In this document: one piece after another, positions 45,507-56,041 of the stretch
Layout of the letters: each line of letters starts with the position of its first letter
How positions within the stretch are numbered: position 1 is the stretch's first letter
DNA from: Bacteroidales bacterium
Lineage (GTDB): Bacteria > Bacteroidota > Bacteroidia > Bacteroidales > JAADJA01
Assembly (NCBI GenBank): GCA_021740645.1
Contig: JAIOZL010000016.1
Coordinates: 1 to 64,000, forward strand
DNA length: 64,000 nt
Direction: 5' to 3'
The notes under the pieces: generated by a model
What the model was told of the DNA's origin: nothing
Database searches by the model: none
What the model saw: the letters and a program-made list of their open reading frames with translations, nothing else
Translations under genes and position numbers: made by a program

Positions 45507-48500
45507 TTATTGTAAGATCAATTTCTGCCTTTGTTGTGTGATATTCCCATTTTCATCTGTAACACGAACCATGTACAAATATATCCCGGGATTCAGTTTT
45601 GAGCCATTAACATCTTTGCCATCCCATACTAAAAATGGTGTTTCCGTTAATTCAGAGATTACCCTGGTTTTATAGGATGCAATATAAAGGCCCTGAAGGT
45701 TGTAGATTTCGAGTTGAATATCCAATTCTGAACCCGGTTTTGTATGCCTGAAAGTAAAAGTGGTATTATCTGTAAATGGATTAGGAAAGTTTTTAACCCC
45801 GGATAATTTTAAGTTAGCATTCCTGTCGATTACAAATGATATTTCTGCTACACTCGAATTGTTATATGAATCCCAGGCTTTTAATTCAAGCGTATGCTTA
45901 CCATCAGGTAAATTGTAAAATGGAAAGTGAATAGTACCACGAGTATAACTATTGGTATCAGCCACATAAAATTCATTGAGTTGCAATACGTTTGAATAGT
46001 CCTTGTCAAGCACAGCCGTTATGGTATGTCCAATGCCATTACTGGAAAGGTTAATCCCGTTTTCATCCTCAATAAAACCTATCATCAGGGGGTTTTCATG
46101 GGTTTGATCGCCTGATCTGAAAGAGAGGTCATTTAAAAACAGGTCGATTTTTGGACCATTGACATCATAGGCTGCATTTTCATCTATGCCACCTAAAATT
46201 AGTTGGCAAAATTCCCCACCAGCATCTACAGATTCAGAGTTTGCATAGTAGCTGATTTTTCCCTGGCCATAACTGAATGACATGTCTTTGGGCAATACAA
46301 AACTGAAACTGAATTTTCCGTTTTCTACACTTGTTAGCCCACTCCATAGTATTTTATCCTGGTTTTTAAATTCAACCGGAAAACTTGATGGGTCATTCCC
46401 GATGGTTTTGTAAATAGTGGTTTTATCATAAATAACCGGACGAATGATGCCATTAAAATTTTGCAAAACATTTCCCTCATCGTTAGTAATTTCACCTGTT
46501 ACGTCCACTTTTTGAAGAGACCTGATGGTATCAGGAAGATGCATGGAGATTTCCACACCATTGATGGTTTTAGTCGAGACATTGTATTGAGGATAAGCCA
46601 TTTTTAAAGCCGGATCGCCAAGTAAAACAAAATTTCTAGTAGTGAGTTGGTTGAGGGGTTTCGACTCTCGGATAAGATCACCCAGGTAGGGCATACTTCC
46701 ATCTGTAGGAACAAACATGCGCGAGTAGAGGTTTTCATTCAGTCTGAAATTAGACTGTGCATATGCTAGTCTGGTAGTGGTAAACAAAGCCACACCACCG
46801 CCGTTGGAATTTAACAAAACCAATTCGCCGCCAGAATATATTTCAGGCTCATCGAAACGGGTAAATTCACAGGTAGCCGTGATAAAAACCGGTAATTTTT
46901 CTTTGTTGCTCCAGTTTTGAATATCAGCTTGCTGAAGTATTCTCTCATGAGCCCAACCTCCGGTACCTCCATGCCCTATATAATTTATAACCAATGCTCC
47001 TTTCTTTACTTGTTCTTCAAGTCTCTGGTTCACATCAGGATATCTTTGGCCTGATGGGGTCTGCTCCTGGTAATAGGAATCAAGATAAATTTTTTGTTTG
47101 TTATAGAGGTCGGTAATGTATCCCATTCCATCTGCCAGGCTATCTGCTTGAATTAGATGGAGGTTGTTATCCTCATCATCAGCTATGATGCATATCTGAT
47201 TGCGCCATGCCCCAAATTGGGGTTCTTTTTTCGAAAGATAGGAATAGATTTTATCTACTGCTACTTTAGCTTCCTCTGCTGTTTGAGTTGGAATTCGTCC
47301 AATTCCGATGTCGAGGTATCCATGTGAATCGTTTCCTTCATTATCATCAAGCAAGCCAAAGTAGTCATCTACGACGTAACTTTGTGATGCAATAAGTGAC
47401 TCTTCGGTCTGAAAAGTGACGATGTAATTTGTGTTGTGTTCTACCCTGTCTTTTGGGTCGACGGAACCATCTCCAAAAAGTAATAAATACCTAGGAATGT
47501 TGTCAGGATATTTATCATAAAACATTTTCATCATATCCCGGATTGCAGAGGGGTCCTGTTTACCTGAAGAGAATTCATTGTAAATTTGTTCAGGTTCAAC
47601 AAGTAAAGTCTGGAAACCATCCAACGTATCATGCAATATCTTCAATCTTAATGCTTGCTCCGTAAAAAGTGGGTGAGATACAATTACATAATCCACCGGC
47701 CCTTGCCCGTGGATATCCTGGTTAGGAACTTCTTCCAAAAAATCAGGAGTTAAAAAGGAGGTGCCATCAAAGGCTATAAACTCTCTGAGCGAATCAGTAC
47801 TTACCACAAAACTTGTTAGGCCTTCAGTAAAAGTTGTTTCAAGAAAACGGATATTGTTATTGTCAGAAACATCTATAATTTTCGTAGATTCTGTAGTGTT
47901 AGCCACATAAAACTCCGTCCGGGCTCCTTCCAGTATGCTTGATAAATCGCGGAAAGCCATTTGTCCGCCGTGGAAGTTTAGATGAGAACTCACATTTACA
48001 TTAATATAATCGAGCCAGGCCCTGCTGGAGGAAGCATTTGGGAGGTATTCCAGCTCTACATTAATATCAGGCCCGCTTGCAGTATAAGTAAATGTTTTTT
48101 TCTTTTTTCTGGCATAGGTAGTCTGTCCCGGATCAACAGAGGTCATGGTAATGGTATCAAATAATTCATTATTCACTTTCACTATCATGTAATCATTTAA
48201 ATAAGTACGATTTGCAAAACCAATTTTAATAATAACATTTTCGCTGGTATCGATATCAGGAAATGAAAAACTGAACATGCGCTGGTTTATTTGACCAAAT
48301 TCTTCCCCGTACCACGTTTTACCAGACAGGATCAGACTAATTAGCTCCTCTTCATGGAGCTGGTAGTCGTTATAATGGTGAATAAAATGATTTGGGTTAC
48401 CCGGGGCAATCTCGGTCTCAACTCTTAAACCTGGCTCATCTGCGAGGGTAAGAAAGTAATAGTTTGAATTATCGTATAAATGAATATCACGAAGAAAAAC

Positions 48501-49298
48501 ACCCAGAACTTCATTCCAGATATGCGGGCTTTGGCCATAAAAAATGATCTTGTCATTTTGGTCAAAGGTTCCATCTTCCTGGCCTTCAACGATAATTGGT
48601 ATCTCCTTCAGGTCATCTTTCCTGGAAATACTATTGGCCTCAGGAAGCATTCCTCCACCGTTACCGAAAAGTTTGATGTGGGCAGGATTAATTGCATCAG
48701 GATTTATTCCTGCGTTTAGCAGGTCATTATAAGTTATTTCATAAAGGCCTGACTGTTCTGTTTTAAACTTATACCAGTTACCTTCTTTAAGAACAGAATG
48801 ATCAGCATAGTTGTGCACTGTATTTGCCGCCAGAATAGAGGTGGCTGATAGAATTGATGCGTTTAGTTGGAAATAGATTAGCTTTTCATAGGTTCCGGCA
48901 AGTTTATTATAACGGATGGGGATGAACCTGGCTACCTCAAATGGGATTTTTCTATCGTACACCAATGAGGTTACTATACTTATATCTTCCTGATTAAAGC
49001 CAGTGTGTTGAATAAATTGATTTTCTTCCTGAGAGCATGGAGCAAACAAAAGAGAATCGAAGGAGTAAGTATAGCGAAAATTTCCTTCTGATTTATAATC
49101 AAAAGCGGGCAGGTTGGTTTCCAAATCGACAGAAGCTCCCCCGAAGTATAAAAAACGGTTCGTATTGCCTTGAGAATTGGTTTCACTTATGATTCCCTTC
49201 CATGCCAGGTTACGGCTATAATTTATATCCTGTGTCCAGGCGGTAATAATGAATGATAAAAACAGGGGTGCTAATAAAATTTGTATATATTTAATCAT
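45507..49298 (-). CDS. porU: PorU-like C25 protease, copy 1
   Basis: This 1263-residue secreted protein of the type IX sortase family starts with a signal peptide (to ~22, ending AWTQ) and an N-terminal PorU-type region (SVLKEGNWYKFKTEQSGLYEITYNDL). The gingipain-like C25 domain has the catalytic His in NYIGHGGTGGWAHERIL (~774) and Cys in FITATCEFTRFDEPE (~810). LLGDPALKMAYP and Ig-like domains follow, then a C-terminal sorting-type domain (NFPNPFTDNTTFTF, IYLYMVRVTDENG). PorU removes C-terminal signals of T9SS cargo and attaches them to A-LPS. A GAGGAGAT sequence a few bases before the ATG is an unusually good Shine-Dalgarno for this phylum. Which copy is the true PorU is unclear. Confidence 0.85.
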   Translation of the reverse strand: MIKYIQILLAPLFLSFIITAWTQDINYSRNLAWKGIISETNSQGNTNRFLYFGGASVDLETNLPAFDYKSEGNFRYTYSFDSLLFAPCSQEENQFIQHTGFNQEDISIVTSLVYDRKIPFEVARFIPIRYNKLAGTYEKLIYFQLNASILSATSILAANTVHNYADHSVLKEGNWYKFKTEQSGLYEITYNDLLNAGINPDAINPAHIKLFGNGGGMLPEANSISRKDDLKEIPIIVEGQEDGTFDQNDKIIFYGQSPHIWNEVLGVFLRDIHLYDNSNYYFLTLADEPGLRVETEIAPGNPNHFIHHYNDYQLHEEELISLILSGKTWYGEEFGQINQRMFSFSFPDIDTSENVIIKIGFANRTYLNDYMIVKVNNELFDTITMTSVDPGQTTYARKKKKTFTYTASGPDINVELEYLPNASSSRAWLDYINVNVSSHLNFHGGQMAFRDLSSILEGARTEFYVANTTESTKIIDVSDNNNIRFLETTFTEGLTSFVVSTDSLREFIAFDGTSFLTPDFLEEVPNQDIHGQGPVDYVIVSHPLFTEQALRLKILHDTLDGFQTLLVEPEQIYNEFSSGKQDPSAIRDMMKMFYDKYPDNIPRYLLLFGDGSVDPKDRVEHNTNYIVTFQTEESLIASQSYVVDDYFGLLDDNEGNDSHGYLDIGIGRIPTQTAEEAKVAVDKIYSYLSKKEPQFGAWRNQICIIADDEDNNLHLIQADSLADGMGYITDLYNKQKIYLDSYYQEQTPSGQRYPDVNQRLEEQVKKGALVINYIGHGGTGGWAHERILQQADIQNWSNKEKLPVFITATCEFTRFDEPEIYSGGELVLLNSNGGGVALFTTTRLAYAQSNFRLNENLYSRMFVPTDGSMPYLGDLIRESKPLNQLTTRNFVLLGDPALKMAYPQYNVSTKTINGVEISMHLPDTIRSLQKVDVTGEITNDEGNVLQNFNGIIRPVIYDKTTIYKTIGNDPSSFPVEFKNQDKILWSGLTSVENGKFSFSFVLPKDMSFSYGQGKISYYANSESVDAGGEFCQLILGGIDENAAYDVNGPKIDLFLNDLSFRSGDQTHENPLMIGFIEDENGINLSSNGIGHTITAVLDKDYSNVLQLNEFYVADTNSYTRGTIHFPFYNLPDGKHTLELKAWDSYNNSSVAEISFVIDRNANLKLSGVKNFPNPFTDNTTFTFRHTKPGSELDIQLEIYNLQGLYIASYKTRVISELTETPFLVWDGKDVNGSKLNPGIYLYMVRVTDENGNITQQRQKLILQ

Positions 49299-49391
49299 TT
49301 ATATCTCCTCAAATAAGTCTATTATTATATCAACAATTAAGACGTAAATCGGTGGCAAAGCGTTGCGCTATGTCTTAACCAATTCTGTTAG

Positions 49392-52300
49392 TTATTTCAG
49401 TAACACCAGCTTACTGGTTTCTTCTGCAACTGTACCGTCAAAGTTTTTTACCAAAACCTTGTACACATATAAACCATCCTCAATGCGTGAGCCATACTCG
49501 TTGGTGGCATCCCATGTGCCGGATTTGTATTTATAACCACCAGCATAATAAATATCTGAAATGGTACGAATCAACCTGCCATCAAGGCCGAAGATTTGAA
49601 TACTGATATCCAGCGGTTGTTCCACCTGGTTATGCTCAAACGAAAATGTTGTATGTTCTTTAAAGGGATTGGGATAGTTCATTAGTGTTTGAATAGCCAT
49701 GTCATTTGAACCCGCCACGATAAACTCAGTGAATGCAGTAGTGGAATTATTATGAATATCCCAAACCCGCAGGGATAATTTATGAAGACCATCAGATAGA
49801 TTATAAAGGGGATAAGTAATTTCACCTTTTCTGAAATTATCCAATTCTGCCTCGTAATAATCATTAATAACGTAGGTTTCTTTTCCATCAAGAACAGCAA
49901 GTATATCATGGCCAATTCCGCTACCTACGGTATTGATCCCACTTTCATCTTCAATCAAAGCCAATAAATGTGGGTTTTCGTCGGTTAATCCACCCATTTC
50001 AAAAAACACATCATTCATATATAAATCAATTTGTGGCCCCATGTTGTCAGCTAGTGCATTTTCATTATAGCCACCTATTGTAATATCCATATAGTGCCCG
50101 GCAGCATCACTCGTTTCATTATGGGCATAATAACTTAATTTCCCAAATCCATAATTGTAGGCAATATCCTTCGGAGCGATAAAAGTAAACTCCCATTCTC
50201 CATTACTTATGCTGGCCTTTCCTTTATACAGTATATTTTTTTGAATATAAAAGCTGGCTGCTATACTTGCCGGATCATTTCCAAGAGTGGTATACTTCGC
50301 TGGTTTATCAAAAACGATAGGATAAAGAGTCCCATTGTAATTCACAAGTTTATTTCCATTTAAATCGTGAATTTCTCCCGAAATTTTAATTTCAGAAAGT
50401 GCTTGAATAGTGTCGGTGCTTTTTGCCGCCTGAACATTTGTGATGGCCAGGGTGGCTACATTGTTTTTTGGGATAGCAATTTTTAAAGCAGGATCGCCAA
50501 GTAACATAAATTTTGCTGTATTCTCAATGCTTCCCGTGTTATTCTTGGCCTGCCGGATAATATCACCCATTCTTGGATATTCGCCATTTACTATTTTAAG
50601 GGCATAACGATAGAAATTTTTATTTAAAACCGCATTGGCACCGGCATAAGTAGCCCGGGTAGTGGTAAATAAGGAAATTCCCCCTCCGTTTTCATTCAGG
50701 AAAATATATTCGCCGGCCGAGGTGCGTTCAGGGTCATCAAACCTGCTAAATTCGCAGGTGGCCGTAATAAATACCGGCATATTATCATAATTTTTCCAGC
50801 CCTGAATGTCTGATACCTTAAGAATCCTTTCGTGAGCCAGCCCACCTTCACCTCCATGTCCCACATAGTTTACAATGAGGGCACCTCTTTCTACACGGTT
50901 TGTAAGATCTAAAGTAACATCAGGATACCTTTCACCACTTGGGGTGGATAATTGCGGATAAGCATCCAGATAAATTTTATCAATATTGATATTGGCATTT
51001 ATGGTATCAATCATTTCAGCCAACTCCTCTGCGTCATGAAAATGAAGGTTACTGTCTTCGTCATCGCCGAGTAAACAAATAATATTTCTCCAGTCACCCA
51101 TTACCACCGGGGTATTTGTCGCATAATGAATTACTTTATCTACTGCTTTTTTGGCTTGATCTGTATTGCTTACCACAAACCTGCCGATTCCTAAATCTAC
51201 CTGTGTGTCTGTAGCGTTATCCAGCAATCCGAAGTAGTCATCTTTTACATATGAACTTACAGGGTTCAATGAATTATATGACTGCCAGGAGGGGATGAAA
51301 TTTGTATTGTTTTCAACCCTGTCCTTAAAGTCAAAAGATCCGTCGCCAAATAATAACATATATTTTGGTTCTTCGCCCTCAGGAGCTTTGTCGTAGAGCA
51401 TCTTCATAAAATCACGAATCCCTGAAATGTCCTGGCTCCCTCCGGAAAATTCATTGTAAATGGGTTGAGGTTCAATTACAAACACCGATAAATTATCATT
51501 ATCCCTGTGAAACTGTGCAAGGCGCTCAGCCTGACTTCTGAAAGCAGGATAGGTTAAAATGATCATCTCATAGGGTTCGGTAGCGTGTAAATCCTGATTC
51601 TCAATTGCTGTTGCCGATGAAGGTGTCAGATAGGAGGTGCCATCAAATGCAACAAACTCTGCCAGAGAATCAGATGCATATGTGAATTCAAAAATGGTGT
51701 TGTTCAGATTTCCAATAATTTCAATTGGGTTTTCGGATGAGCTCACATTCCAAACCCTAAGCTGACCATTGGATTTTGAAATAGAATATTTGGCTACTAA
51801 TTCTTCCTGTGCTGTTTTAAAATCCCTGAAGTCCATTTGTCCGCCCGTAAAAGCAAGTGTCCTTTTAAAGTTTAGTGTAAAGTAGTCGAGATAGCCGACC
51901 GAGGAAGATATGGGTTTACTGTATTCAACACGTATGGTTAAATTTTCTGAGGTGGGTTTAAATCGCACTGTGTCGTATTTTGAGTAGGCATAATTGCCAT
52001 TAGGGTTGTTACTGTTAATACTCTGTATGGGCAAGTGCAATTTTTTAACATCGTTCACAAAAAAACTAAAGTAACTCGACTGGTCAGAATGGGCAGCTGC
52101 TTCTGCACCAAAGGTTAGATACTTGTTCAAAACAAGATTGGTGATGGTGTATTCCTTTTCCAGGTTGTTAAACAGGTCAAAAGTTTCGCCATACCAAATA
52201 CGCCCTGATCCAAGAAGATTGGTTTCTTCTATCTCATAATGAATAGCATCATGAAATTCATTCACAAAATAGTTAGGTTCAAGTGAGCCTGAATTCTGGA

Positions 52301-53198
52301 AAGGAATTCGTTTCCCAGGCCCAAGGTCAGTGGTTATAAAGTAATAGTTATAATCAGAATAGTAGTGACTATTTTGATGTAAAAGGTTGTCTTCATAAGA
52401 ATATTCCATCACATTAGGTGCTTCTCCATAAAACAACACAAAATCTCCCGGATCAAAACTTCCGTCATTTTCACCATCTACGAATATGGCATTTTCATAA
52501 AGATCATCATACCTGAACTTTTCAATATTTTCAGGTACCATCCCTCCACCATTGCCGTAAATTCTTATATGTTGAGGATTTAATGAACTCACATTTATAC
52601 CAATATCTGAAAGGTATTGATAGGATAATTTATAAATACCAGTATTGTTCACTGCCATTTTGTGCCAATTTCCTGAAGCAAGCACGGAGTGTGGTTTGTA
52701 AGTTTTTTGATTTATACCTAAAGAAGATTTTGTGCTACCGGAAGTTTCAATCTTTAAATTGAAGTGGGTTAATTTTTCAGCTTGGCCAGTAATTTCGTTT
52801 ATTCTAACAGGAAGAAACGAAATACAAGCTTGAGGTTTTTTCCGGTCATAATCCAGGTAAGAAAAAGTTTTTATATCAGAAGAAATATAAGAAGAGTTTT
52901 CCAGAAGGCTTTTTTCATCTGAAGTTAAGGGTGAAAAAATCATATTTTCCAGGAGGACGTCGAAAGTGGAATGCCCTTCTGGCAATGGAATAACCTCAAA
53001 ATAGAATGGGGCATAACCATTTCCTGGTTCATTAACCGAGCCTTCAAATTGAAGCATTTTTATTTCCTCATCAAGCCATGAGGGGAATGATTGAATGCCT
53101 TTCCAATGAATTATCCTTTGATAAGTTTGTCCTCTGCTTAAAAATACGACAGAGAAAAGAAGCACGAAAACAATGACTTTTTTAATTTCGATCATCAT
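49392..53198 (-). CDS. porU: PorU-like C25 protease, copy 2
   Basis: This 1268-residue paralogue of the next gene has the same architecture. It has a signal peptide (MIEIKKVIVFVLLFSVVFLS, then RGQ) and a PorU-type N-terminal region (SVLASGNWHKMAVNNTGIYKLSYQYL). The C25 domain has His in NYVGHGGEGGLAHERIL (~781) and Cys in FITATCEFSRFDDPE (~814). LLGDPALKIAIP follows, and the C-terminal domain contains NYPNPFKEHTTFSF and ends KVLVKNFDG...KLVLLK. Both catalytic residues are kept, so neither copy is an obvious pseudogene. Start: ATG 53198, preferred to a TTG at 53207. It lies 93 bp upstream of copy 1, so a tandem duplication with cotranscription is likely. A separate substrate range is possible. 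Confidence 0.85.
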   Translation of the reverse strand: MMIEIKKVIVFVLLFSVVFLSRGQTYQRIIHWKGIQSFPSWLDEEIKMLQFEGSVNEPGNGYAPFYFEVIPLPEGHSTFDVLLENMIFSPLTSDEKSLLENSSYISSDIKTFSYLDYDRKKPQACISFLPVRINEITGQAEKLTHFNLKIETSGSTKSSLGINQKTYKPHSVLASGNWHKMAVNNTGIYKLSYQYLSDIGINVSSLNPQHIRIYGNGGGMVPENIEKFRYDDLYENAIFVDGENDGSFDPGDFVLFYGEAPNVMEYSYEDNLLHQNSHYYSDYNYYFITTDLGPGKRIPFQNSGSLEPNYFVNEFHDAIHYEIEETNLLGSGRIWYGETFDLFNNLEKEYTITNLVLNKYLTFGAEAAAHSDQSSYFSFFVNDVKKLHLPIQSINSNNPNGNYAYSKYDTVRFKPTSENLTIRVEYSKPISSSVGYLDYFTLNFKRTLAFTGGQMDFRDFKTAQEELVAKYSISKSNGQLRVWNVSSSENPIEIIGNLNNTIFEFTYASDSLAEFVAFDGTSYLTPSSATAIENQDLHATEPYEMIILTYPAFRSQAERLAQFHRDNDNLSVFVIEPQPIYNEFSGGSQDISGIRDFMKMLYDKAPEGEEPKYMLLFGDGSFDFKDRVENNTNFIPSWQSYNSLNPVSSYVKDDYFGLLDNATDTQVDLGIGRFVVSNTDQAKKAVDKVIHYATNTPVVMGDWRNIICLLGDDEDSNLHFHDAEELAEMIDTINANINIDKIYLDAYPQLSTPSGERYPDVTLDLTNRVERGALIVNYVGHGGEGGLAHERILKVSDIQGWKNYDNMPVFITATCEFSRFDDPERTSAGEYIFLNENGGGISLFTTTRATYAGANAVLNKNFYRYALKIVNGEYPRMGDIIRQAKNNTGSIENTAKFMLLGDPALKIAIPKNNVATLAITNVQAAKSTDTIQALSEIKISGEIHDLNGNKLVNYNGTLYPIVFDKPAKYTTLGNDPASIAASFYIQKNILYKGKASISNGEWEFTFIAPKDIAYNYGFGKLSYYAHNETSDAAGHYMDITIGGYNENALADNMGPQIDLYMNDVFFEMGGLTDENPHLLALIEDESGINTVGSGIGHDILAVLDGKETYVINDYYEAELDNFRKGEITYPLYNLSDGLHKLSLRVWDIHNNSTTAFTEFIVAGSNDMAIQTLMNYPNPFKEHTTFSFEHNQVEQPLDISIQIFGLDGRLIRTISDIYYAGGYKYKSGTWDATNEYGSRIEDGLYVYKVLVKNFDGTVAEETSKLVLLK

Positions 53199-53527
53199 AA
53201 CCAGCAATGTTTAAACAAGTTCGTAAAAGTAAATAAACTGAATGAAACCAAGCATTTAAAATCAAGCAACAGTTTGAACAGGAAAATTAAAATTCCAGTT
53301 TGTTTTGACCATTAAAAGAGTTTTAATTTCAGTTTGAAGGTATTAACGTGCCAAATATCCGTATGTTTAAAAGTGAATTCTTTTTATTTAAAACCGGGTT
53401 TAAAACTAAAACCTGAATTTAAACGTTTAATCGTCCTTAATATTGTTAATTTAGCGTCGACGTTAAAAATTGCATTTTGTTATTGTTCAAACATATAGAG
53501 CTTCGGGAGACTAAAAGTTGGCGATTT
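53199..53527. other. Divergent regulatory region between porU-like and porP/sprF genes
   Basis: No gene is recognised. TAATTTAG at 53447-53454 resembles a -7 element for the plus-strand genes, about 74 bases before the chosen start. No exact -7 match was found for the minus strand. The sequence is A/T-rich with short homopolymer runs. Confidence 0.45.
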
Positions 53528-54520
53528 ATGCAAATATTGCTGATTATATTCACTCTATCCACAATTGTAGTTTCCAATATAAAGGCACAAGATGCGGGAT
53601 TTACTCAGTTTTACGCAAACCCGCTTTATTTGAATCCGGCACTTGCAGGAAGCGGTGAATGTAACAGATTTATTGTGAATTATAGGAATCAATGGCCTTC
53701 TGTTTTAAAAGGATTTACTACATATGGAGCTTCTGCTGATTTTCGAATTGACAAATTATCCGGGGGTATAGGCATTATGGCCTATGCTGATAATGCTGGC
53801 GGAATGCTCAATACATACCGCATTTCCGGAATATATTCCTATCATTTGAAATTAAATAACAATACAAATCTTAATGCTGGTTTTGAGGTTGATTTGCACC
53901 GTCAGCAGCTAAATTGGGATGACCTTTTATTTTCTGATATGATAGATTATAGTACAGGCCTGGTATTCTCATCCTCCACCTCGCAACCTAAAATAGATAA
54001 TGCTTCAGCAACTGTAGCTGACTTTTCTTCAGGCTTGGTTATGGATATAAAACAAATATTTTTTGTTGGGATAGCTGCACATCATATGACTCAGCCAGCA
54101 ATTGATTTTTATACCAATTCATCGGATAACCTACTTTATATTAAATATACAGCACATGCAGGAGCCAGGATCAAGCTGAAGGATAGCTACTTTGAAACCG
54201 AGAAAGGAAAGTTATATCTTAGTCCGAATATATTGTTTCAACAACAAAAAAATGCCCGCCAATTGAACAGTGGATTTAATATTGATTATTACCCATTTAC
54301 TATTGGAACATGGTATCGCTATAATGTAAATAATTCAGATGCATTTGTAATTCTTTTTGGATTAAAACAAAAAAGATTTAAATTTGGCTACTCGTATGAT
54401 ACTTCACTTTCTGCATTGAAGGGTGTGAGTGGAGGAGCGCATGAAGTGTCCATAGAGTTATTAATAATGTGCAGTGGAAAAAGAAATAGGCCGGGTGCAA
54501 TAAAATGTCCGGAATTTTAG
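53528..54520 (+). CDS. PorP/SprF-family type IX secretion membrane protein
   Basis: This 330-residue outer-membrane protein starts at ATG 53528 with a signal peptide (MQILLIIFTLSTIVVSNIKA, then QD). The start of the mature protein is the family signature: FTQFYANPLYLNPALAGS, then FIVNYRNQWPS and FTTYGASADFRI. C-terminal strands include FVILFGLKQKRFKFGYSYD and end before a short Cys/Arg tail. Such proteins are part of, or accessory to, the type IX secretion trans-envelope machine; SprF paralogues serve single adhesins. It lies directly before gldJ (28 bp), so it belongs with the secretion and gliding genes. I reject PorV for it because the PorP start motif is clear. Confidence 0.88.
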   Translation: MQILLIIFTLSTIVVSNIKAQDAGFTQFYANPLYLNPALAGSGECNRFIVNYRNQWPSVLKGFTTYGASADFRIDKLSGGIGIMAYADNAGGMLNTYRISGIYSYHLKLNNNTNLNAGFEVDLHRQQLNWDDLLFSDMIDYSTGLVFSSSTSQPKIDNASATVADFSSGLVMDIKQIFFVGIAAHHMTQPAIDFYTNSSDNLLYIKYTAHAGARIKLKDSYFETEKGKLYLSPNILFQQQKNARQLNSGFNIDYYPFTIGTWYRYNVNNSDAFVILFGLKQKRFKFGYSYDTSLSALKGVSGGAHEVSIELLIMCSGKRNRPGAIKCPEF

Positions 54521-54548
54521 TTATGTTTGCAATCAAATTTTCAAGAAG

Positions 54549-56018
54549 ATGAAGTACTTCAGTTTATTAGGTTTAATACTATTTATCGGAACTTCTTTAT
54601 TCCTGTCTTCATGTAAGAAACCGCAATCAGCTACTACAGGCTGGGAATATAATAATTCCAAAAACGGTGGTTTTGAAGTAAGGGAGTATGCCGGCCAGGT
54701 TACTGGTCCGGGTTTAGTACTTATCGAAGGCGGTGCCTTCACTATGGGTGCTAACTATGACGATCCAAAATACGATTGGAATGCCGAACCCAGAAAGGTG
54801 ACCATTAAAACATTTTACATGGATGAAACGGAGGTAGCCAATGTGGATTATCTGGAATATTTGTTTTGGTTGAACAGGGTATTTGGTACCGATTATCCTG
54901 AGGTTTATGATAAAGCCCTCCCGGATACAGTTGTGTGGAGAGACAGGCTGGCTTATAATGAACCAATGGTTGAACTTTACCTTCGTCATCCTGCCTATCA
55001 TTATTACCCGGTTGTGGGAGTAAGTTGGATACAGGCTACTGATTATTGTGCCTGGAGAACAGATCGGGTTAATGAGTTGTTTTTAGTTGAAAGTGGTATT
55101 CTTGACCTGGATCCTGATCAGCTGAATGAGAATAACTTTAATACGGATGCCTACTTATCAGGACAATATGAAGGACTCGTTAACAGAAACCTTCAGGATT
55201 TGAATCCAAATGGAACCGGAGAAAGAAGGGTAAAGATGGAAGATGGGATTATATTGCCTAAATACCGTCTCCCGACAGAAGCTGAATGGGAATATGCTGC
55301 TCTTGGAACGGTTGGAAATACAGTGTATGAAAGGGTTCTCGACCGAAGGATCTATCCATGGAATAGCCATGTACTCAGAACAGATGATAAAGATTATTAC
55401 GGAAGTTTTTTGGGTAACCACCGTCGTGGTAAAGGTGACTTTGCCGGTGTAGCAGGTGATTTGAATGATGGTGCAATTGGACCTGCAATGGTTGGTTCAT
55501 TCTGGCCGAATGATTATGGCTTGTTTAATATGGCTGGTAATGTGAGTGAATGGGTGTTAGATGTTTACCGACCTTTATCTTCCGAAGATGTAGCTGGCCT
55601 CAATCCTTATAGGGGTAATGTGTTTCAGCGGAAGGTTCGTGACTCAGAAGGATTGATTGCTGAAAAAGATGAATTTGGAAAGCTTCAGTATGAAGATATA
55701 CCAACGGAAGACCTTGTAAATAGAAGGAATTACCGTAAATCGAATAATATTAATTACCTGGATGGGGATTATCAATCTACTATTAACAGAGAAGACTGGG
55801 TAAAACAAACTGAAGATTCAGGATCAAGCACAATGTACGATTATTCTGTTACTACTATGCTTAATGATCATGCCCGGGTTTATAAAGGTGGAAGCTGGAG
55901 AGATAATTCGTATTGGATGATGCCTGCAACAAGAAGGTTTTTAGATGAAACTCTGGCAGCAGATTACATTGGCTTTAGGTGTGCCATGGATCGTGTAGGT
56001 AGTGATGATGGATACTAA
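54549..56018 (+). CDS. gldJ: Gliding-motility lipoprotein GldJ
   Basis: This 489-residue lipoprotein (lipobox LFLSSC, Cys22) has the N-terminal phrase TGWEYNNSKNGGF seen in GldJ. An FGE-sulfatase-like domain follows: GLVLIEGGAFTMG, TFYMDETEVANVDYLEYL, RLPTEAEWEYAA, NMAGNVSEWVLDVYRPL, YKGGSWRDNSYW and IGFRCAMD. In Flavobacterium GldJ is needed for gliding and stabilises GldK/PorK, a T9SS ring lipoprotein; it has no known catalysis. The neighbours agree: porU genes upstream and murF downstream, the arrangement I recall next to gldJ in Flavobacterium. The family relatives GldK/PorK are similar, but the N-terminal signature favours GldJ. Confidence 0.85.
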   Translation: MKYFSLLGLILFIGTSLFLSSCKKPQSATTGWEYNNSKNGGFEVREYAGQVTGPGLVLIEGGAFTMGANYDDPKYDWNAEPRKVTIKTFYMDETEVANVDYLEYLFWLNRVFGTDYPEVYDKALPDTVVWRDRLAYNEPMVELYLRHPAYHYYPVVGVSWIQATDYCAWRTDRVNELFLVESGILDLDPDQLNENNFNTDAYLSGQYEGLVNRNLQDLNPNGTGERRVKMEDGIILPKYRLPTEAEWEYAALGTVGNTVYERVLDRRIYPWNSHVLRTDDKDYYGSFLGNHRRGKGDFAGVAGDLNDGAIGPAMVGSFWPNDYGLFNMAGNVSEWVLDVYRPLSSEDVAGLNPYRGNVFQRKVRDSEGLIAEKDEFGKLQYEDIPTEDLVNRRNYRKSNNINYLDGDYQSTINREDWVKQTEDSGSSTMYDYSVTTMLNDHARVYKGGSWRDNSYWMMPATRRFLDETLAADYIGFRCAMDRVGSDDGY

Positions 56019-56041
56019 ATTATTAATTGAAGATATATTAT

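Noticed and set aside
49296-49310. Shine-Dalgarno as a sign of foreign origin of porU copy 1
   Set aside because: The GAGGAGAT before the start is unusual here, but the protein and its neighbour are typical Bacteroidota; one good ribosome site is not evidence of transfer.
53528-54520. PorV, expected next to PorU
   Set aside because: The mature protein begins with the PorP/SprF signature FTQFYANPLYLNPALAGS, not with PorV features.
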